NCBI GenBank assembly: GCA_004535795.1 | Contig: SPIA01000001.1 | Coordinates: forward strand, 1-64,000 | Reading direction: 5' to 3' | From: Gammaproteobacteria bacterium LSUCC0057 | GTDB taxonomy: Bacteria > Pseudomonadota > Gammaproteobacteria > Pseudomonadales > Porticoccaceae | Length of the DNA stretch: 64,000 nucleotides | Shown here: positions 51,805 to 62,424 of the stretch, piece after piece | Position numbering within the stretch: the stretch's first letter is position 1 | Layout of the letters: every line of letters starts with the position of its first letter | Notes under the pieces: generated by a model | The model's database searches: none | The model's input: the letters and a program-made list of their open reading frames with translations, nothing else | What the model was told of the DNA's origin: nothing | Program-made: the position numbers and the translations under genes

Positions 51805-53019
51805 TTAAACGATGGCGCCGAGTTGGAAAATGGGTAGGTACATGGCAAACAACAACGCGCCGACGACAATGCCGAGTACCGCCATAATCATCGGCTCGAG
51901 CAGTGCAGTGAGGTTGTCTACAGCGTTGTCGACTGACTGCTCAAAATGCTCGGCGGTCTTCTCTAGCATGTCATCCAGCGCCCCCGACTCCTCACCGATG
52001 GCGGTCATCTGCTCGAGCAGCGCCGGGAACAGTCGGCGGGCACGGATGGCGCGCGCCAGTGCAACGCCGGTGGTCACCTCTTCGCGGATGATAAGAATAT
52101 TTTTTTTGTACAGGGCGTTGCCGGCGGCATCGGCAACGGAGCTGAGCGCCTCGACTAGCGGCACGCCGGCGGCGACTGTAGTGGCGAGTGTGCGGGCGAA
52201 TCGGGCGACAATCGCGCGCTCGAGAATAGTGCCGACAATCGGCAGTTGCAGCGCTAAACGATCTTGCTGGAAAGCGAACCGAGTAGAGTGCTGGCGCAGT
52301 TTGCGCAGCCCCCAGCCGCTGGCCACTGCCAGCGCCAGCCACCACCACCAGCTGTGCTGAAGCGCCGTCGACAGTGACATCACCGAGCGGGTAAAGGCCG
52401 GTAGTTCGGCGCCAAAACTGGCAAAGGTCTCGGCGAACACCGGCACCACCTTGATCAATAAAATGGCGGTGACCACCACAGCCACCAACACCACAAAGAG
52501 TGGGTAGGTGAGCGCCTTCTTGATTTTGGCTTTGAGCTGTTCGGACTTCTCGCGGTAGGTGGCGACGCGGCTGAGCATGGTCTCCAGTGCCCCCGAGCTC
52601 TCGCCGGCACCAATCAGGCTGCAGTAGAGTGGATCAAACAGCGCCGGATGCTTTTGCAGCGCTTGAGTAAAACTGTTGCCGGCCGAGACATCGTCGCGCA
52701 ACTGGCGCACCACGGCGGCCAGCGCTGGGTTGTCGAGGCCGTCGGCAACAACATCAAAACTTTGTACTAGTGGAATACCGGCGCGCATCATGGTGGCAAG
52801 CTGGCGGGTCAGAATAGCGATATCAGCGGCTTTGATCGGCTTGCTGCGGGGGCGCCACAGCGGCTGCCGCTGGCGTTTGATCGTGGTGGTCAAAATACCT
52901 TGGCGGCGCAGTTGACTGCGCGCCGACTCGCTGTCGGTGCTGGTGATCTCGCCGGACACCGCGCGGCCACTGCGGTCGCGGCCGCGGTAGCTGAAGGTGT
53001 CGGATGGGGCGCTGGACAT
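51805..53019 (-). CDS. pilC: Type IV pilus inner-membrane platform protein PilC
   Basis: PilC (404 residues) anchors the assembly ATPase to the inner membrane. It has two T2SSF domains (about 70-190 and 275-395), with the repeated GxPLVQSFDVVADGL-like and GVPLVEALSSVADAAGN segments, and three membrane helices (around 170, 220 and 375). It begins 10 bases after pilB. Confidence 0.97.
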   Translation of the reverse strand: MSSAPSDTFSYRGRDRSGRAVSGEITSTDSESARSQLRRQGILTTTIKRQRQPLWRPRSKPIKAADIAILTRQLATMMRAGIPLVQSFDVVADGLDNPALAAVVRQLRDDVSAGNSFTQALQKHPALFDPLYCSLIGAGESSGALETMLSRVATYREKSEQLKAKIKKALTYPLFVVLVAVVVTAILLIKVVPVFAETFASFGAELPAFTRSVMSLSTALQHSWWWWLALAVASGWGLRKLRQHSTRFAFQQDRLALQLPIVGTILERAIVARFARTLATTVAAGVPLVEALSSVADAAGNALYKKNILIIREEVTTGVALARAIRARRLFPALLEQMTAIGEESGALDDMLEKTAEHFEQSVDNAVDNLTALLEPMIMAVLGIVVGALLFAMYLPIFQLGAIV

Positions 53020-53029
53020 CGGCGGGCCG

Positions 53030-54757
53030 CTACTGGCGTGTCACGCGGTTGGCCTCTTCGAGGCTGATCAGCCCGGCAGCGACTTTGCGCAAGGCGTTGT
53101 GGCGCAATGTCTTGAACCCCTCAGCCTTGGCGGCAGCGAGCGTCTCGATGGAGCTCGCGCCCTGCATGATGACCTCGGCTAGCTGCTCGGTAACCGCCAG
53201 GGTCTCGTAGATACCGATGCGGCCGCGGTAGCCGTCGCGACACTGGTCGCAGCCGGCCGCAGTGAACAGCGTCATCGCTGCGACGTCGATCTCCAGCTGG
53301 TCGAGACCCTGTTCGGCAACGATCGCCGGCGGCAGCTCCGCCAGTGGAACCTTGCAGTTTTCGCAGAGCTTGCGCGCCAGGCGCTGGGCGATTATCAGAC
53401 TGACCGAGGTGGCGACATTGAAGGTTGCCACCCCCATGTTGAGTAGCCGCGTTAAGGTTTCGGTGGCGCTGTTGGTGTGCAGTGTCGACAGCACTAGATG
53501 GCCAGTTTGCGCGGCTTTGATGGAGATTTCCGCGGTTTCCAGATCGCGAATTTCACCGACCATGACCACGTCGGGATCTTGGCGCAAGAATGAGCGCAGC
53601 GCCTCGGCAAAAGTCAGCCCCACTTTGAGGTTGATCTGCACCTGATTGACACCCTCAATATTGATCTCGACCGGATCTTCGGCGGTGGAGATGTTGCGCT
53701 CGTCGCTATTGAGTGCATTGAGACCGGTGTAAAGTGTCACGGTCTTGCCGCTGCCGGTCGGGCCGGTGACCAGAATCATGCCCTGCGGGCGCGCCAGCGC
53801 CTGTTCATAGAGCAGCCGCTGCTCCGCTTCAAAACCGAGGGCGTCGAGCCCCATCTGCGCCGCTGCCGGGTCGAGGATACGCAGCACCACCTTTTCACCG
53901 AACTGCAGCGGTAAGCTGTTGACGCGAAAGTCGATGGCGCGGTTTTTCGACAGCTTAAGTTTAATGCGGCCATCTTGGGGTATGCGCCGTTCGGAGATGT
54001 CCATGCGCGACATCACTTTCAGCCGCGCCGCCAAGCGCGGCGCCAAGTTGACCGGTGGCCGCGAGATCTCCTGCAATACGCCATCAATGCGAAAGCGGAT
54101 GCGGTAGTGTTTCTCGTAAGGTTCAAAATGGATGTCGGAGGCGCCCAGACGAATGGCGTCGAGCATCATTTTATTGACAAAACGCACCACCGGGGCGTCG
54201 TCTTGCCCAGTGCTACTGTCGATCTCCTGTTCGCGCTCACCCATCTCAATATCAATCTCATCGAGATGAATTTCGTCAATGGTGCCGAGCGAGTCCTCTA
54301 GCGCGCGCTCGGCGGGGTTGTCGAGGTAGCTATCGAGCAGTGGTTCGAGCTGGTCGAGCCGGCACAACACCGCCTCGACACTGCTGCCGGTCTGGAACTG
54401 AATTTCGGCGATGGCCTGATAGTTAGTCGGGTCGGCTATGGCGATGAACAGACGATTGCCGCGCTTATAGAGCGGCAGGGCGCAATGTTTGCGCAGCAGT
54501 TTGGCGTCGACCAGCTGCCGCGGCACTGCATCGAGCTGGTGGACGGAGAGATCGTACAGCGGCAGACCAAACTCGCGCGCGGCACTGTCGGCGATCTGCG
54601 CCGCGTCGAGCAGGCCACTGCTGTACAGCAGCACAATTGGCGAGCGCTTTTCGGCGCTGGCTTGGGCCAGCAGCGCCAGCGCCTCGGCCTCATCGAGCTG
54701 ATGCTCGTTGACCAGGCGCAGGGGTAGGCCGTGCAGTTGAGGTGCTGCGGTGTTCAT
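53030..54757 (-). CDS. pilB: Type IV pilus assembly ATPase PilB
   Basis: PilB powers pilus extension. The 575-residue hexameric ATPase has an N-terminal T2SSE_N domain, the Asp boxes, Walker A in LVTGPTGSGKTVTLY, the Walker B region DPDVVMVGEIRDLETAEI, and a C-terminal tetra-Cys zinc site (CENCKVP and CDQCRDGYRGR). First gene of pilBCD, divergent from pilA. Confidence 0.98.
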   Translation of the reverse strand: MNTAAPQLHGLPLRLVNEHQLDEAEALALLAQASAEKRSPIVLLYSSGLLDAAQIADSAAREFGLPLYDLSVHQLDAVPRQLVDAKLLRKHCALPLYKRGNRLFIAIADPTNYQAIAEIQFQTGSSVEAVLCRLDQLEPLLDSYLDNPAERALEDSLGTIDEIHLDEIDIEMGEREQEIDSSTGQDDAPVVRFVNKMMLDAIRLGASDIHFEPYEKHYRIRFRIDGVLQEISRPPVNLAPRLAARLKVMSRMDISERRIPQDGRIKLKLSKNRAIDFRVNSLPLQFGEKVVLRILDPAAAQMGLDALGFEAEQRLLYEQALARPQGMILVTGPTGSGKTVTLYTGLNALNSDERNISTAEDPVEINIEGVNQVQINLKVGLTFAEALRSFLRQDPDVVMVGEIRDLETAEISIKAAQTGHLVLSTLHTNSATETLTRLLNMGVATFNVATSVSLIIAQRLARKLCENCKVPLAELPPAIVAEQGLDQLEIDVAAMTLFTAAGCDQCRDGYRGRIGIYETLAVTEQLAEVIMQGASSIETLAAAKAEGFKTLRHNALRKVAAGLISLEEANRVTRQ

Positions 54758-55003
54758 CGGTATCTCTCACATCAATGGAGCAGAGAGTGCTAGCTCAAAA
54801 AAACAGTTCTCAGTTTACACCAGCGCCGGCGGCTGCTGACAACCCCGCTTGGCTTGGGCGGCGGTTTTATCTATAAAAGTAGAAATATTTGTCAACAGTT
54901 AGCGAAAAAAGCGGGTATTTTGTTATATTAGCCCAGCCCAGACAGATGCCGTGTACGTGGTTGTAAGTTGAGTCGGGCTCCCTGTCATCGAGGAGAACTA
55001 TAT
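54758..55003. other. Divergent pilB/pilA spacer
   Basis: The 246-bp spacer has no gene. TATATT at 54924-54929 could be a pilA -10 box, but no -35 is well placed, and I see no clear -24/-12 sigma-54 site, which many pilA genes use. Confidence 0.4.
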
Positions 55004-55477
55004 ATGAACAGTATGCAACAGAAACAACAGAGCGGTTTTACTTTGATTGAGCTGATGATCGTCGTCGCCATCATTGCCATTCTCGCCGCCGTGGCGGTGC
55101 CGCAGTACAACGACTACACGCTGCGCGCCAAAATGTCCGAGGTGGTGTTGGCCGCCGCCCCTTGTAAGCTGGAAGTGTCAGAAGTGGCGCAGAGCGAAAA
55201 TATCTCCACCTACACCGCCTGGGGCTGTGCTACCAGTACCGCAACCTCACAGTACGTTGAGAGTGTCGCCGTCGCAGCCGGTGTTATCACCGTCTCGATT
55301 CAGGGCACATCGAATACTGGGCTCGATGCCGGCACGGTGGTGTTTACCCCGCAAAATGCTTCCGGCACAACCGTTACCACCGAAGGCTCTGTCTACGAGT
55401 GGAGCTGTGCGCCGAGCAGCGTGGCACTGAACAAATACTTCCCGACCAACTGTCGCGCGGTGGCCGCAGCCGAATAA
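55004..55477 (+). CDS. pilA: Type IV major pilin PilA
   Basis: This 157-residue prepilin has an 11-residue leader ending Gly, cut before Phe12 in [26 protein letters not shown], with the conserved Glu at mature position 5. The globular part has four Cys (APC, WGC, SCAP, TNC), able to make two disulfides, including the C-terminal D-region loop. AGGAG lies 8 bases before the chosen [11 protein letters not shown] three codons on is another start. Divergent from pilBCD. Confidence 0.95.
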   Translation: MNSMQQKQQSGFTLIELMIVVAIIAILAAVAVPQYNDYTLRAKMSEVVLAAAPCKLEVSEVAQSENISTYTAWGCATSTATSQYVESVAVAAGVITVSIQGTSNTGLDAGTVVFTPQNASGTTVTTEGSVYEWSCAPSSVALNKYFPTNCRAVAAAE

Positions 55478-55500
55478 CTGCGCCAACGACCCGATAACGA

Positions 55501-55532
55501 AACAAGGCGAGCTACGGCTCGCCTTGTTTTTA
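55501..55532. terminator. Bidirectional terminator between pilA and nadC
   Basis: Perfect 12-bp arms (55501-55512 and 55517-55528) with a TACG loop and T-run on the right and A-richness on the left, placed between two convergent genes. Confidence 0.93.
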
Positions 55533-55550
55533 TCTGCACTTTGGCGGCTA

Positions 55551-56480
55551 TTAGCGGTCGCTGTCTGCCACTACCGTGAGGCGCATCGAAAGATCAATAG
55601 CGCGCAGGTGTTTGGTCAGCGCCCCGGAAGAGACAAAATGCACGGCGCTGTCGGCCAGTGCGGCCAGCGCCTCGGCCTCGATGTTGCCCGACACCTCTAG
55701 CTCACAGCCTGCCAGCGAGCGACTCTGCACCGCCTGCAGCTGCTCGGTGGTGAAGTTGTCGAGCATGATGCGGTCTGCGCCAGCGGCGAGCGCTTGGTCC
55801 AACTCGTCGAGGTTTTCGACTTCAACCTCGACCATTTTGCCACTGGCCTTCTGTCGCGCGGTGGCGACGGCGCTGGCGATGGAGCCGCAACCGGCAATGT
55901 GGTTTTCCTTGATCAAGAAGGCGTCAAACAAGCCGATGCGGTGGTTGTAACAGCCGCCGATAGCGACGGCGTATTTTTGCGCATAGCGCAGTCCCGGCAG
56001 CGTTTTGCGGGTGTCCAGCACGGCGATGCCGGCCGGTGCGGCGAGTGCTGCGTAGTAGTGGGCGACGGTGGCAGTACCGGAGAGCGTCTGTAAAAAGTTT
56101 AGCGCGCAGCGCTCGCCGCTGAGCAGTGAGCGGGTGGCGCCGCGCAGCCGCAGCAGTGGTTGCTGAGGCTCTACCCGTTGGCCCTCATCGACCAGCCACT
56201 CAATGGTCACCTCGCTGTCGAGCTGTGCAAACACCGCGTCGACCCACGGCCGGCCGCAAATAACCGCCGCTTCGCGGCTGATCACCACCGCTTCGGCGCG
56301 CTGCTGGGCCGGAATCAAGCTGGCGGTAATGTCACCATCGCCAATATCCTCTTCGAGTGCGGCAGCGACCGAGCGTTGCAGATTGCGCACAAACAGCGGA
56401 TCTTGCAGCGAGTGCCGGCCAAACTGTTGGGTCAGGGTAGTGCGCTGGCGCGCTTGGGCTCGGTCAGTTAGCTCTGGCAT
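55551..56480 (-). CDS. nadC: Quinolinate phosphoribosyltransferase (decarboxylating)
   Basis: NadC turns quinolinate and PRPP into nicotinate mononucleotide for NAD. The 309-residue protein (from the ATG of MPELTDRA) has EEDIGDGDITASLIP, LNFLQTLSGTAT, LDTRKTLPGLR and KENHI, all core family motifs. An ATG five codons upstream is possible. The neighbourhood pilA-nadC-ampD matches Pseudomonas. Confidence 0.97.
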   Translation of the reverse strand: MPELTDRAQARQRTTLTQQFGRHSLQDPLFVRNLQRSVAAALEEDIGDGDITASLIPAQQRAEAVVISREAAVICGRPWVDAVFAQLDSEVTIEWLVDEGQRVEPQQPLLRLRGATRSLLSGERCALNFLQTLSGTATVAHYYAALAAPAGIAVLDTRKTLPGLRYAQKYAVAIGGCYNHRIGLFDAFLIKENHIAGCGSIASAVATARQKASGKMVEVEVENLDELDQALAAGADRIMLDNFTTEQLQAVQSRSLAGCELEVSGNIEAEALAALADSAVHFVSSGALTKHLRAIDLSMRLTVVADSDR

Positions 56481-56543
56481 AATCAAACTCGTCAAAAATT
56501 AACGCGCCATTATACGGCGCCAGATGGCATTAGAGGAGAGCTC

Positions 56544-57119
56544 ATGGCAGATTGCGCGGCAGTGCCCGCCGAACTTGACGCCGACGGTTGGTTGACCGGC
56601 GCGCGCGTCTGTCGCAGTGACAACTTTGGCCCGCGCCCGAGTGGGGCGGTGATCTCACTGTTGGTGATCCACAATATCAGCCTGCCGCCCGGGCAGTTTG
56701 GCGGCGGCTATATCGAACAATTTTTTACCAACCGGCTCGACGGCGATGCCGATCCCTACTTTGCCACGATCGCCGAGCTGCAAGTGTCGGCGCACTTTTT
56801 GATTGACCGCGACGGTGTTGTCACGCAGTTTGTCGCCACCGAGCAGCGCGCCTGGCACGCCGGGCGCTCCAGCTTTCAGGGCGTGGATAACTGCAACGAT
56901 TACTCGCTGGGCATAGAGCTTGAAGGCTGTGACCGCCAGCCCTACAGCGCGCCGCAGTATGAGGCGTTGGCGCAGTTGACCCGCACGCTGCAGCGGCGCT
57001 ACCCAGCGGTTAGCGACCAGCGCATTGTTGGCCACAGCGATATCGCCCCCGGCCGCAAGACCGATCCCGGGCCGTATTTTGACTGGCCGCGCTACCGCGC
57101 GCTGTTGGCGGCGGGTTGA
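56544..57119 (+). CDS. ampD: 1,6-anhydro-N-acetylmuramyl-L-alanine amidase AmpD
   Basis: AmpD removes the peptide from recycled anhydro-muropeptides in the cytosol. The 191-residue zinc amidase has His43 (VIHN), Glu125 (GIELEG), and His164/Lys172/Asp174 (GHSDIAPGRKTDPGP), matching the known metal and catalytic residues. No signal peptide. GAGGAG precedes the ATG. Its 3' end overlaps the convergent ampG by 28 bases. Confidence 0.97.
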   Translation: MADCAAVPAELDADGWLTGARVCRSDNFGPRPSGAVISLLVIHNISLPPGQFGGGYIEQFFTNRLDGDADPYFATIAELQVSAHFLIDRDGVVTQFVATEQRAWHAGRSSFQGVDNCNDYSLGIELEGCDRQPYSAPQYEALAQLTRTLQRRYPAVSDQRIVGHSDIAPGRKTDPGPYFDWPRYRALLAAG

Positions 57120-58351
57120 TGCCACGGCGCCACCCACAGCAGTAGCAGCATGCCCGGCAGCGCCAGTAGCGCGCATCCGTAGAAGAACAGCTCCCAGCCG
57201 ACCAGCTCGACCACCACGCCGGTGGCGGCGTTGGCAACGGTGCGCGGCAGAGCAGTGATGGCGGTGAACAGGGCAATCTGAGTGGCGGCGTAACTGGGGT
57301 GTGTGGTGCGGGCGATAAACGCCACAAAGGCAGCGGTACCCAGACCTACGCCGAGATACTCAAAGGCGATGACCAACGCCAGCAAGGCTAGCCCCTCGCC
57401 GACGTGTGCCAGCAACGCAAAGCCCAAAATAGAGACGACTTGAACTGCGCCAAACAGCCACAGCGCGCGGTTGATGCCGATTTTTACCATCCATAAACCG
57501 CCGACGATGCCGCCGATGATCATCGGCCACAGCGCCGCGTGTTTGGCCACCAGACCGATCTCGGTAGTGGTGTAGCCCATGTCGAGATAGAACGGGGTCG
57601 CCAGCGCCGTGGCGAGGCTGTCCCCTAATTTGTAGAGCAGCATAAAGGCTAAGATCGCCACTGCTTGGCGTCGTCCGTTGCGGGCGAAAAACTCGCTAAA
57701 AGGCTCGACTACCGCCGCTTTCAGTGTGGCCGGGCGCGCCGTGCGGGTGGCCGGTTCGGCAATCGACAAAGTCAGCACTACCGCCACCAGCATAAAGCTG
57801 GCGGTGATGACAAATACCAGCGACCACGGCAGCAGATCGGCCAGTATCAGCGACAGCGACCCGGGTACCAGCCCCGCGATCCGGTAGGCGTTGACATGCA
57901 GTGAGTTGCCCAGACCGAGCTCGTGATCGGGCAGTAGTTCACGGCGGTAGGCGTCCAGTACCACATCTTGATTGGCACTGAGCAGGGCGATGGCAAAGCT
58001 CAGCGCGGCGATGGTGCGCAGTTCACTGTGCGGGTCGAGCCAGCCGAGCAGGGCGATGGCGATAAGCAGTAATAGCTGGGTGGCGAGCATCCAGCTGCGA
58101 CGCAACCCCAACCGATAGAGCGGCAGCGCATAGCGATCGACCAGCGGCGCCCAGATAAACTTCCAGGTGTAAGGCAGTCCAATCAGGGCAAAAAAGCCGA
58201 TCTCGGCCAGACCGACACCGCTACTGCGCAGCCACGCAGGTATCAGGGTGATGAGAATATAGAGCGGCAGCCCAGAGGCGAAGCCGGTGAACAAGCAGAT
58301 CACCATGCGCCGGTTGCAGAGCTCGCGCCAGTTGACGCTGCTGGTGGTCAT
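57092..58351 (-). CDS. ampG: Muropeptide permease AmpG (MFS)
   Basis: This 419-residue MFS transporter has twelve predicted helices and an AmpG-type N-terminal half (FTGFASGLPLYILITLIPAWL, GLPYTWKFIWAPLVDR, LSANQDVVLDAYRRELLP). AmpG imports GlcNAc-anhydro-muropeptides, the source of AmpD's substrate. The ATG overlaps the stop of the upstream alkyltransferase-like gene (ATGA); a GTG four codons earlier is possible. Confidence 0.93.
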   Translation of the reverse strand: MTTSSVNWRELCNRRMVICLFTGFASGLPLYILITLIPAWLRSSGVGLAEIGFFALIGLPYTWKFIWAPLVDRYALPLYRLGLRRSWMLATQLLLLIAIALLGWLDPHSELRTIAALSFAIALLSANQDVVLDAYRRELLPDHELGLGNSLHVNAYRIAGLVPGSLSLILADLLPWSLVFVITASFMLVAVVLTLSIAEPATRTARPATLKAAVVEPFSEFFARNGRRQAVAILAFMLLYKLGDSLATALATPFYLDMGYTTTEIGLVAKHAALWPMIIGGIVGGLWMVKIGINRALWLFGAVQVVSILGFALLAHVGEGLALLALVIAFEYLGVGLGTAAFVAFIARTTHPSYAATQIALFTAITALPRTVANAATGVVVELVGWELFFYGCALLALPGMLLLLWVAPWHQPAANSAR

Positions 58352-58680
58352 TGCGGCTGCCACAGATAGTCGCGCAGCGCCACTCGGTCGTCGCAGACGG
58401 CCACCCCCTCAGCGAGCAGCCGCTGTCGCTGCTGCTCGGCACCGCACCGCGGAACAATAACACCGCGGCTGTTGACCACGCGGTGCCAGGGCAGGGCGCT
58501 GTCGGCCGGCAGTTGACTGAGCTGGCGGCCGACCCAGCGCGCGCTGCCACGGCGTCCGGCCAGCGCTGCCAAGCGGCCGTAACTGGTTACCCGCCCGGCA
58601 GGAATGGCGGCCAACCACAGCCACAACTGGGCGTCGGCTTGATCTGTGGCAGTGCTCAATGGCGGGCGATGGTTTACCAT
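58348..58680 (-). CDS. atl: Alkyltransferase-like protein (ATL), DNA damage sensor
   Basis: A 110-residue MGMT-fold protein in which the usual PCHRV motif reads PWHRVV: Trp65 takes the place of the alkyl-accepting Cys. ATL proteins bind O6-alkylguanine without repairing it and hand the lesion to nucleotide excision repair. Other family features (IPAGRVTSYGRLAALAG, NSRGVI) are intact. Coupled to ampG by an ATGA overlap. Confidence 0.92.
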   Translation of the reverse strand: MVNHRPPLSTATDQADAQLWLWLAAIPAGRVTSYGRLAALAGRRGSARWVGRQLSQLPADSALPWHRVVNSRGVIVPRCGAEQQRQRLLAEGVAVCDDRVALRDYLWQPQ

Positions 58681-58749
58681 GGGTGCAGATTACGCCAAAA
58701 GCCGTGCAGATACACGCCTGCTCGCTAGGCTAAATGTTTGGAGCTGATT

Positions 58750-59181
58750 ATGCCGCTGCCGCTGTTGCTGTTTATTGTTATTCCCGCCATAGAGATCGTT
58801 GTGCTGATCCAGGTCGGTGGTTTGCTCGGCGCCACCACTACGCTGTTGCTGATATTGGCGACGGCATTTATCGGCTACCGGTTGTTGCGGATACAGGGGT
58901 TTGACACGCTGTGGCGCGGCCAACAGAAATTGTCGCGCGGCGAACTGCCGGCCCAAGAGCTGATCGAGGGGGTGCTGTTGGCGTTCTGTGGCGCGCTGCT
59001 GTTGACCCCGGGATTTATCACCGATCTGATCGGTTTTGCCGGCTTGGTGCCGGTTTGGCGCCGCGCACTGGGCCGGCGGCTGCTGGCGCGCAGCGCCTCG
59101 ATGTCGTTTCACTCGCGCCACCCCGGCGCCGACATCTACGAAGGTGAGTACAGCGAACAGCGCGACCGGCTGCAGCGCTGA
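58750..59181 (+). CDS. fxsA: FxsA family membrane protein
   Basis: A 143-residue protein with membrane helices near residues 1-22 and 25-45 (PLPLLLFIVIPAIEIVVLIQVGG region), and a third around 75-100 (LLTPGFITDLIGFAGLVP). E. coli FxsA helps cells tolerate phage T7 exclusion by F; its normal role is unclear. TGGAG lies before the ATG. FxsA next to groES-groEL is a conserved pairing. Confidence 0.93.
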   Translation: MPLPLLLFIVIPAIEIVVLIQVGGLLGATTTLLLILATAFIGYRLLRIQGFDTLWRGQQKLSRGELPAQELIEGVLLAFCGALLLTPGFITDLIGFAGLVPVWRRALGRRLLARSASMSFHSRHPGADIYEGEYSEQRDRLQR

Positions 59182-59239
59182 GCCGGCGCGGGTCAGCCGC
59201 GAGTCCACATAAAAAAAGTGAGTTTTTTTCTCGCCCGCT

Positions 59240-59268
59240 CTTGAATTAGAAAATCGCGCGCCCACATT
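59240..59268 (+). promoter_or_regulatory. Sigma-32-like promoter of groES-groEL
   Basis: CTTGAAT (59240-59246) is a full RpoH -35 element. CCCACATT (59261-59268) follows as a fair match to CCCCATnT. Spacing is 15 bases from CTTGAA, within the range of known RpoH promoters. No CIRCE repeat is seen. Confidence 0.7.
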
Positions 59269-59359
59269 AGTAGGCAATTGCGGAACGCTCCGCAAGTAAT
59301 TGGCACTACGTCCTTAATCAACGGATCTTGTATCCACAGATAGACTGGAGAACTTTGAG

Positions 59360-59653
59360 ATGAAAATTCGTCCCCTGCACGACCGTGTGGTCGTTCGTCG
59401 ACAAGAAGAAGAGCAAAAGACTGCCGGCGGTATTCTGCTGCCAGGTTCTGCACAAGAAAAACCCAACCGCGGCGAAGTGATCGCGGTGGGCAGTGGTCGC
59501 ATTCTCGACAGCGGTGAGACCCGCGCGGTCGATGTCAAAATTGGCGATGTGGTGGTGTTTGGCAAATACGCCGGCAGCGACACTATCGAAGTGGATGGCG
59601 AAGAGCTGGTCATTCTCAGCGAAAGCGACATCAAAGCGGTCGTCGAGGGCTGA
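59360..59653 (+). CDS. groES: Co-chaperonin GroES
   Basis: GroES (97 residues) is the heptameric lid of the GroEL chamber. It opens [20 protein letters not shown], with the mobile loop [18 protein letters not shown] and the closing [22 protein letters not shown] precedes the ATG. First gene of groESL. Confidence 0.99.
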   Translation: MKIRPLHDRVVVRRQEEEQKTAGGILLPGSAQEKPNRGEVIAVGSGRILDSGETRAVDVKIGDVVVFGKYAGSDTIEVDGEELVILSESDIKAVVEG

Positions 59654-59699
59654 GCCCGGCACTGCGCAATCTCCCCTTTTAGTCATTAACTGAATTTAG

Positions 59700-61361
<1,662 letters not shown>

Positions 61362-61380
61362 GCTCGCTGCCTCCAGCACT

Positions 61381-61413
61381 AAAAAGCCCGCAATTCGTTG
61401 CGGGCTTTTTTTT
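61381..61413 (+). terminator. Intrinsic terminator of groESL
   Basis: A perfect stem of about 13 bp (AAAAAGCCCGCAA with its complement) closes a UUCG-type loop (61394-61397) and runs into T to 61413. Confidence 0.95.
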
Positions 61414-61489
61414 GCCGTCTAATGCTTTTGCAGCGTTGAATGGGTCGTTGATGAGCCGCTTTAGGGCTTTTGTTTTCGGCCAGAACCAC

Positions 61490-61495
61490 TACAAT
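61490..61495 (+). promoter_or_regulatory. Candidate -10 box before the PuuD-like gene
   Basis: TACAAT at 61490-61495 fits five of six -10 positions. No good -35 is visible. The 241-bp spacer from groEL to 61602 otherwise holds only the groESL terminator. Confidence 0.35.
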
Positions 61496-61602
61496 GCAGG
61501 AAGCGTCGAAGTGGCGTTATAACAACTGTAGCAGCCTAGCCGTGCCAACAGCACCGGGCGAGCTACTGATAATCTCAGGGTAACTCTCTAAGGAGAACAT
61601 GT

Positions 61603-62244
61603 ATGTCAGCTGAACTACTTAACTTTGTCGTACGGTGGGGACACCTGCTGTTTGGTATTACTTGGATCGGAATGCTCTACTACTTCAACTTTGTCCAGGG
61701 CGGCTACTTCAAGGCGGCGACCCCCGAGGGGTTGGCCGACGCCAAGAAAAAGTTGGCGCCAGAAGCGCTGTGGTGGTTCCGCTGGGGCGCCATGTTGACC
61801 TTTATCACCGGTGTCATCCTGCTCGGCGGTGTGCACAAAAATGGTCAGATGAACAATTTCATCGCCATCGGCGCGGTGATGGGCACTCTGATGTTCCTCA
61901 ACGTTTGGTTGGTGATCTGGCCGGCACAAAAAATTGCTCTGGGTATGGTTGAGGGCGATGGCCCCGCCGCCAGCGCCAAGGCTCTGCTGGCTTCGCGCAC
62001 CAACGTGCTGTTCTCTGGCCCGATGGCTTGGGGCATGCTGGCCGGTCCGCACTTCTCTACCTCAGGTGCTGGTTACGGTTCGGTAGTGGGTGGCAACGGT
62101 TTGTGGCTTGCTCTAGCCGTGATCGCGGTGCTGGAAGCCAACGCGCTGTTTGGCAAACTCGGCCCGCTGACCACCGTCAAAGGGGTGATTCACGCCAGCG
62201 TAGCGCTGACAGTCGTTCTGGCCGCGGTGGTGATCTACCTCTAA
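61603..62244 (+). CDS. PuuD/urate-oxidase N-terminal-like membrane protein
   Basis: A 213-residue integral membrane protein with about six helices. The opening VVRWGHLLFGITWIGMLYYF, with a His in the first helix, resembles the membrane domain of urate hydroxylase PuuD (Urate_ox_N). PuuD proper has a C-terminal cytochrome c domain with CxxCH; this protein ends after the last helix and has no haem motif. Function unknown: it may be a haem-binding membrane subunit whose partner lies elsewhere. It has its own terminator and an AAGGAG site before the ATG. Confidence 0.65.
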   Translation: MSAELLNFVVRWGHLLFGITWIGMLYYFNFVQGGYFKAATPEGLADAKKKLAPEALWWFRWGAMLTFITGVILLGGVHKNGQMNNFIAIGAVMGTLMFLNVWLVIWPAQKIALGMVEGDGPAASAKALLASRTNVLFSGPMAWGMLAGPHFSTSGAGYGSVVGGNGLWLALAVIAVLEANALFGKLGPLTTVKGVIHASVALTVVLAAVVIYL

Positions 62245-62287
62245 GCTCAACGGCTAGATTTACTCTGGCGCCGCAACCGGCGCCGAC

Positions 62288-62317
62288 AAAAAGAGCAGCG
62301 CGAGCTGCTCTTTTTTT
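62288..62317 (+). terminator. Intrinsic terminator after the PuuD-like gene
   Basis: AAGAGCAGC (62291-62299) pairs with GCTGCTCTT (62304-62312) around a GCGA tetraloop, extended by A/T pairs, then T to 62317. Confidence 0.93.
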
Positions 62318-62424
62318 ATGCTCGGTCAATTATATGCGCAGGCCAGCGTTTATCCGCAGCGGGCTTGCGAGTATAATTGTTTGCGTTACATGGCCACTGG
62401 CCACGCGTTGCAAGGATCTCGCCG

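Noticed and set aside
54889-54929. TTGTCA and TATATT as a pilA sigma-70 promoter
   Set aside because: The two elements are 29 bases apart, too far for one promoter.
59240-59360. HrcA/CIRCE control of groESL
   Set aside because: No TTAGCACTC-N9-GAGTGCTAA repeat is present upstream of groES.
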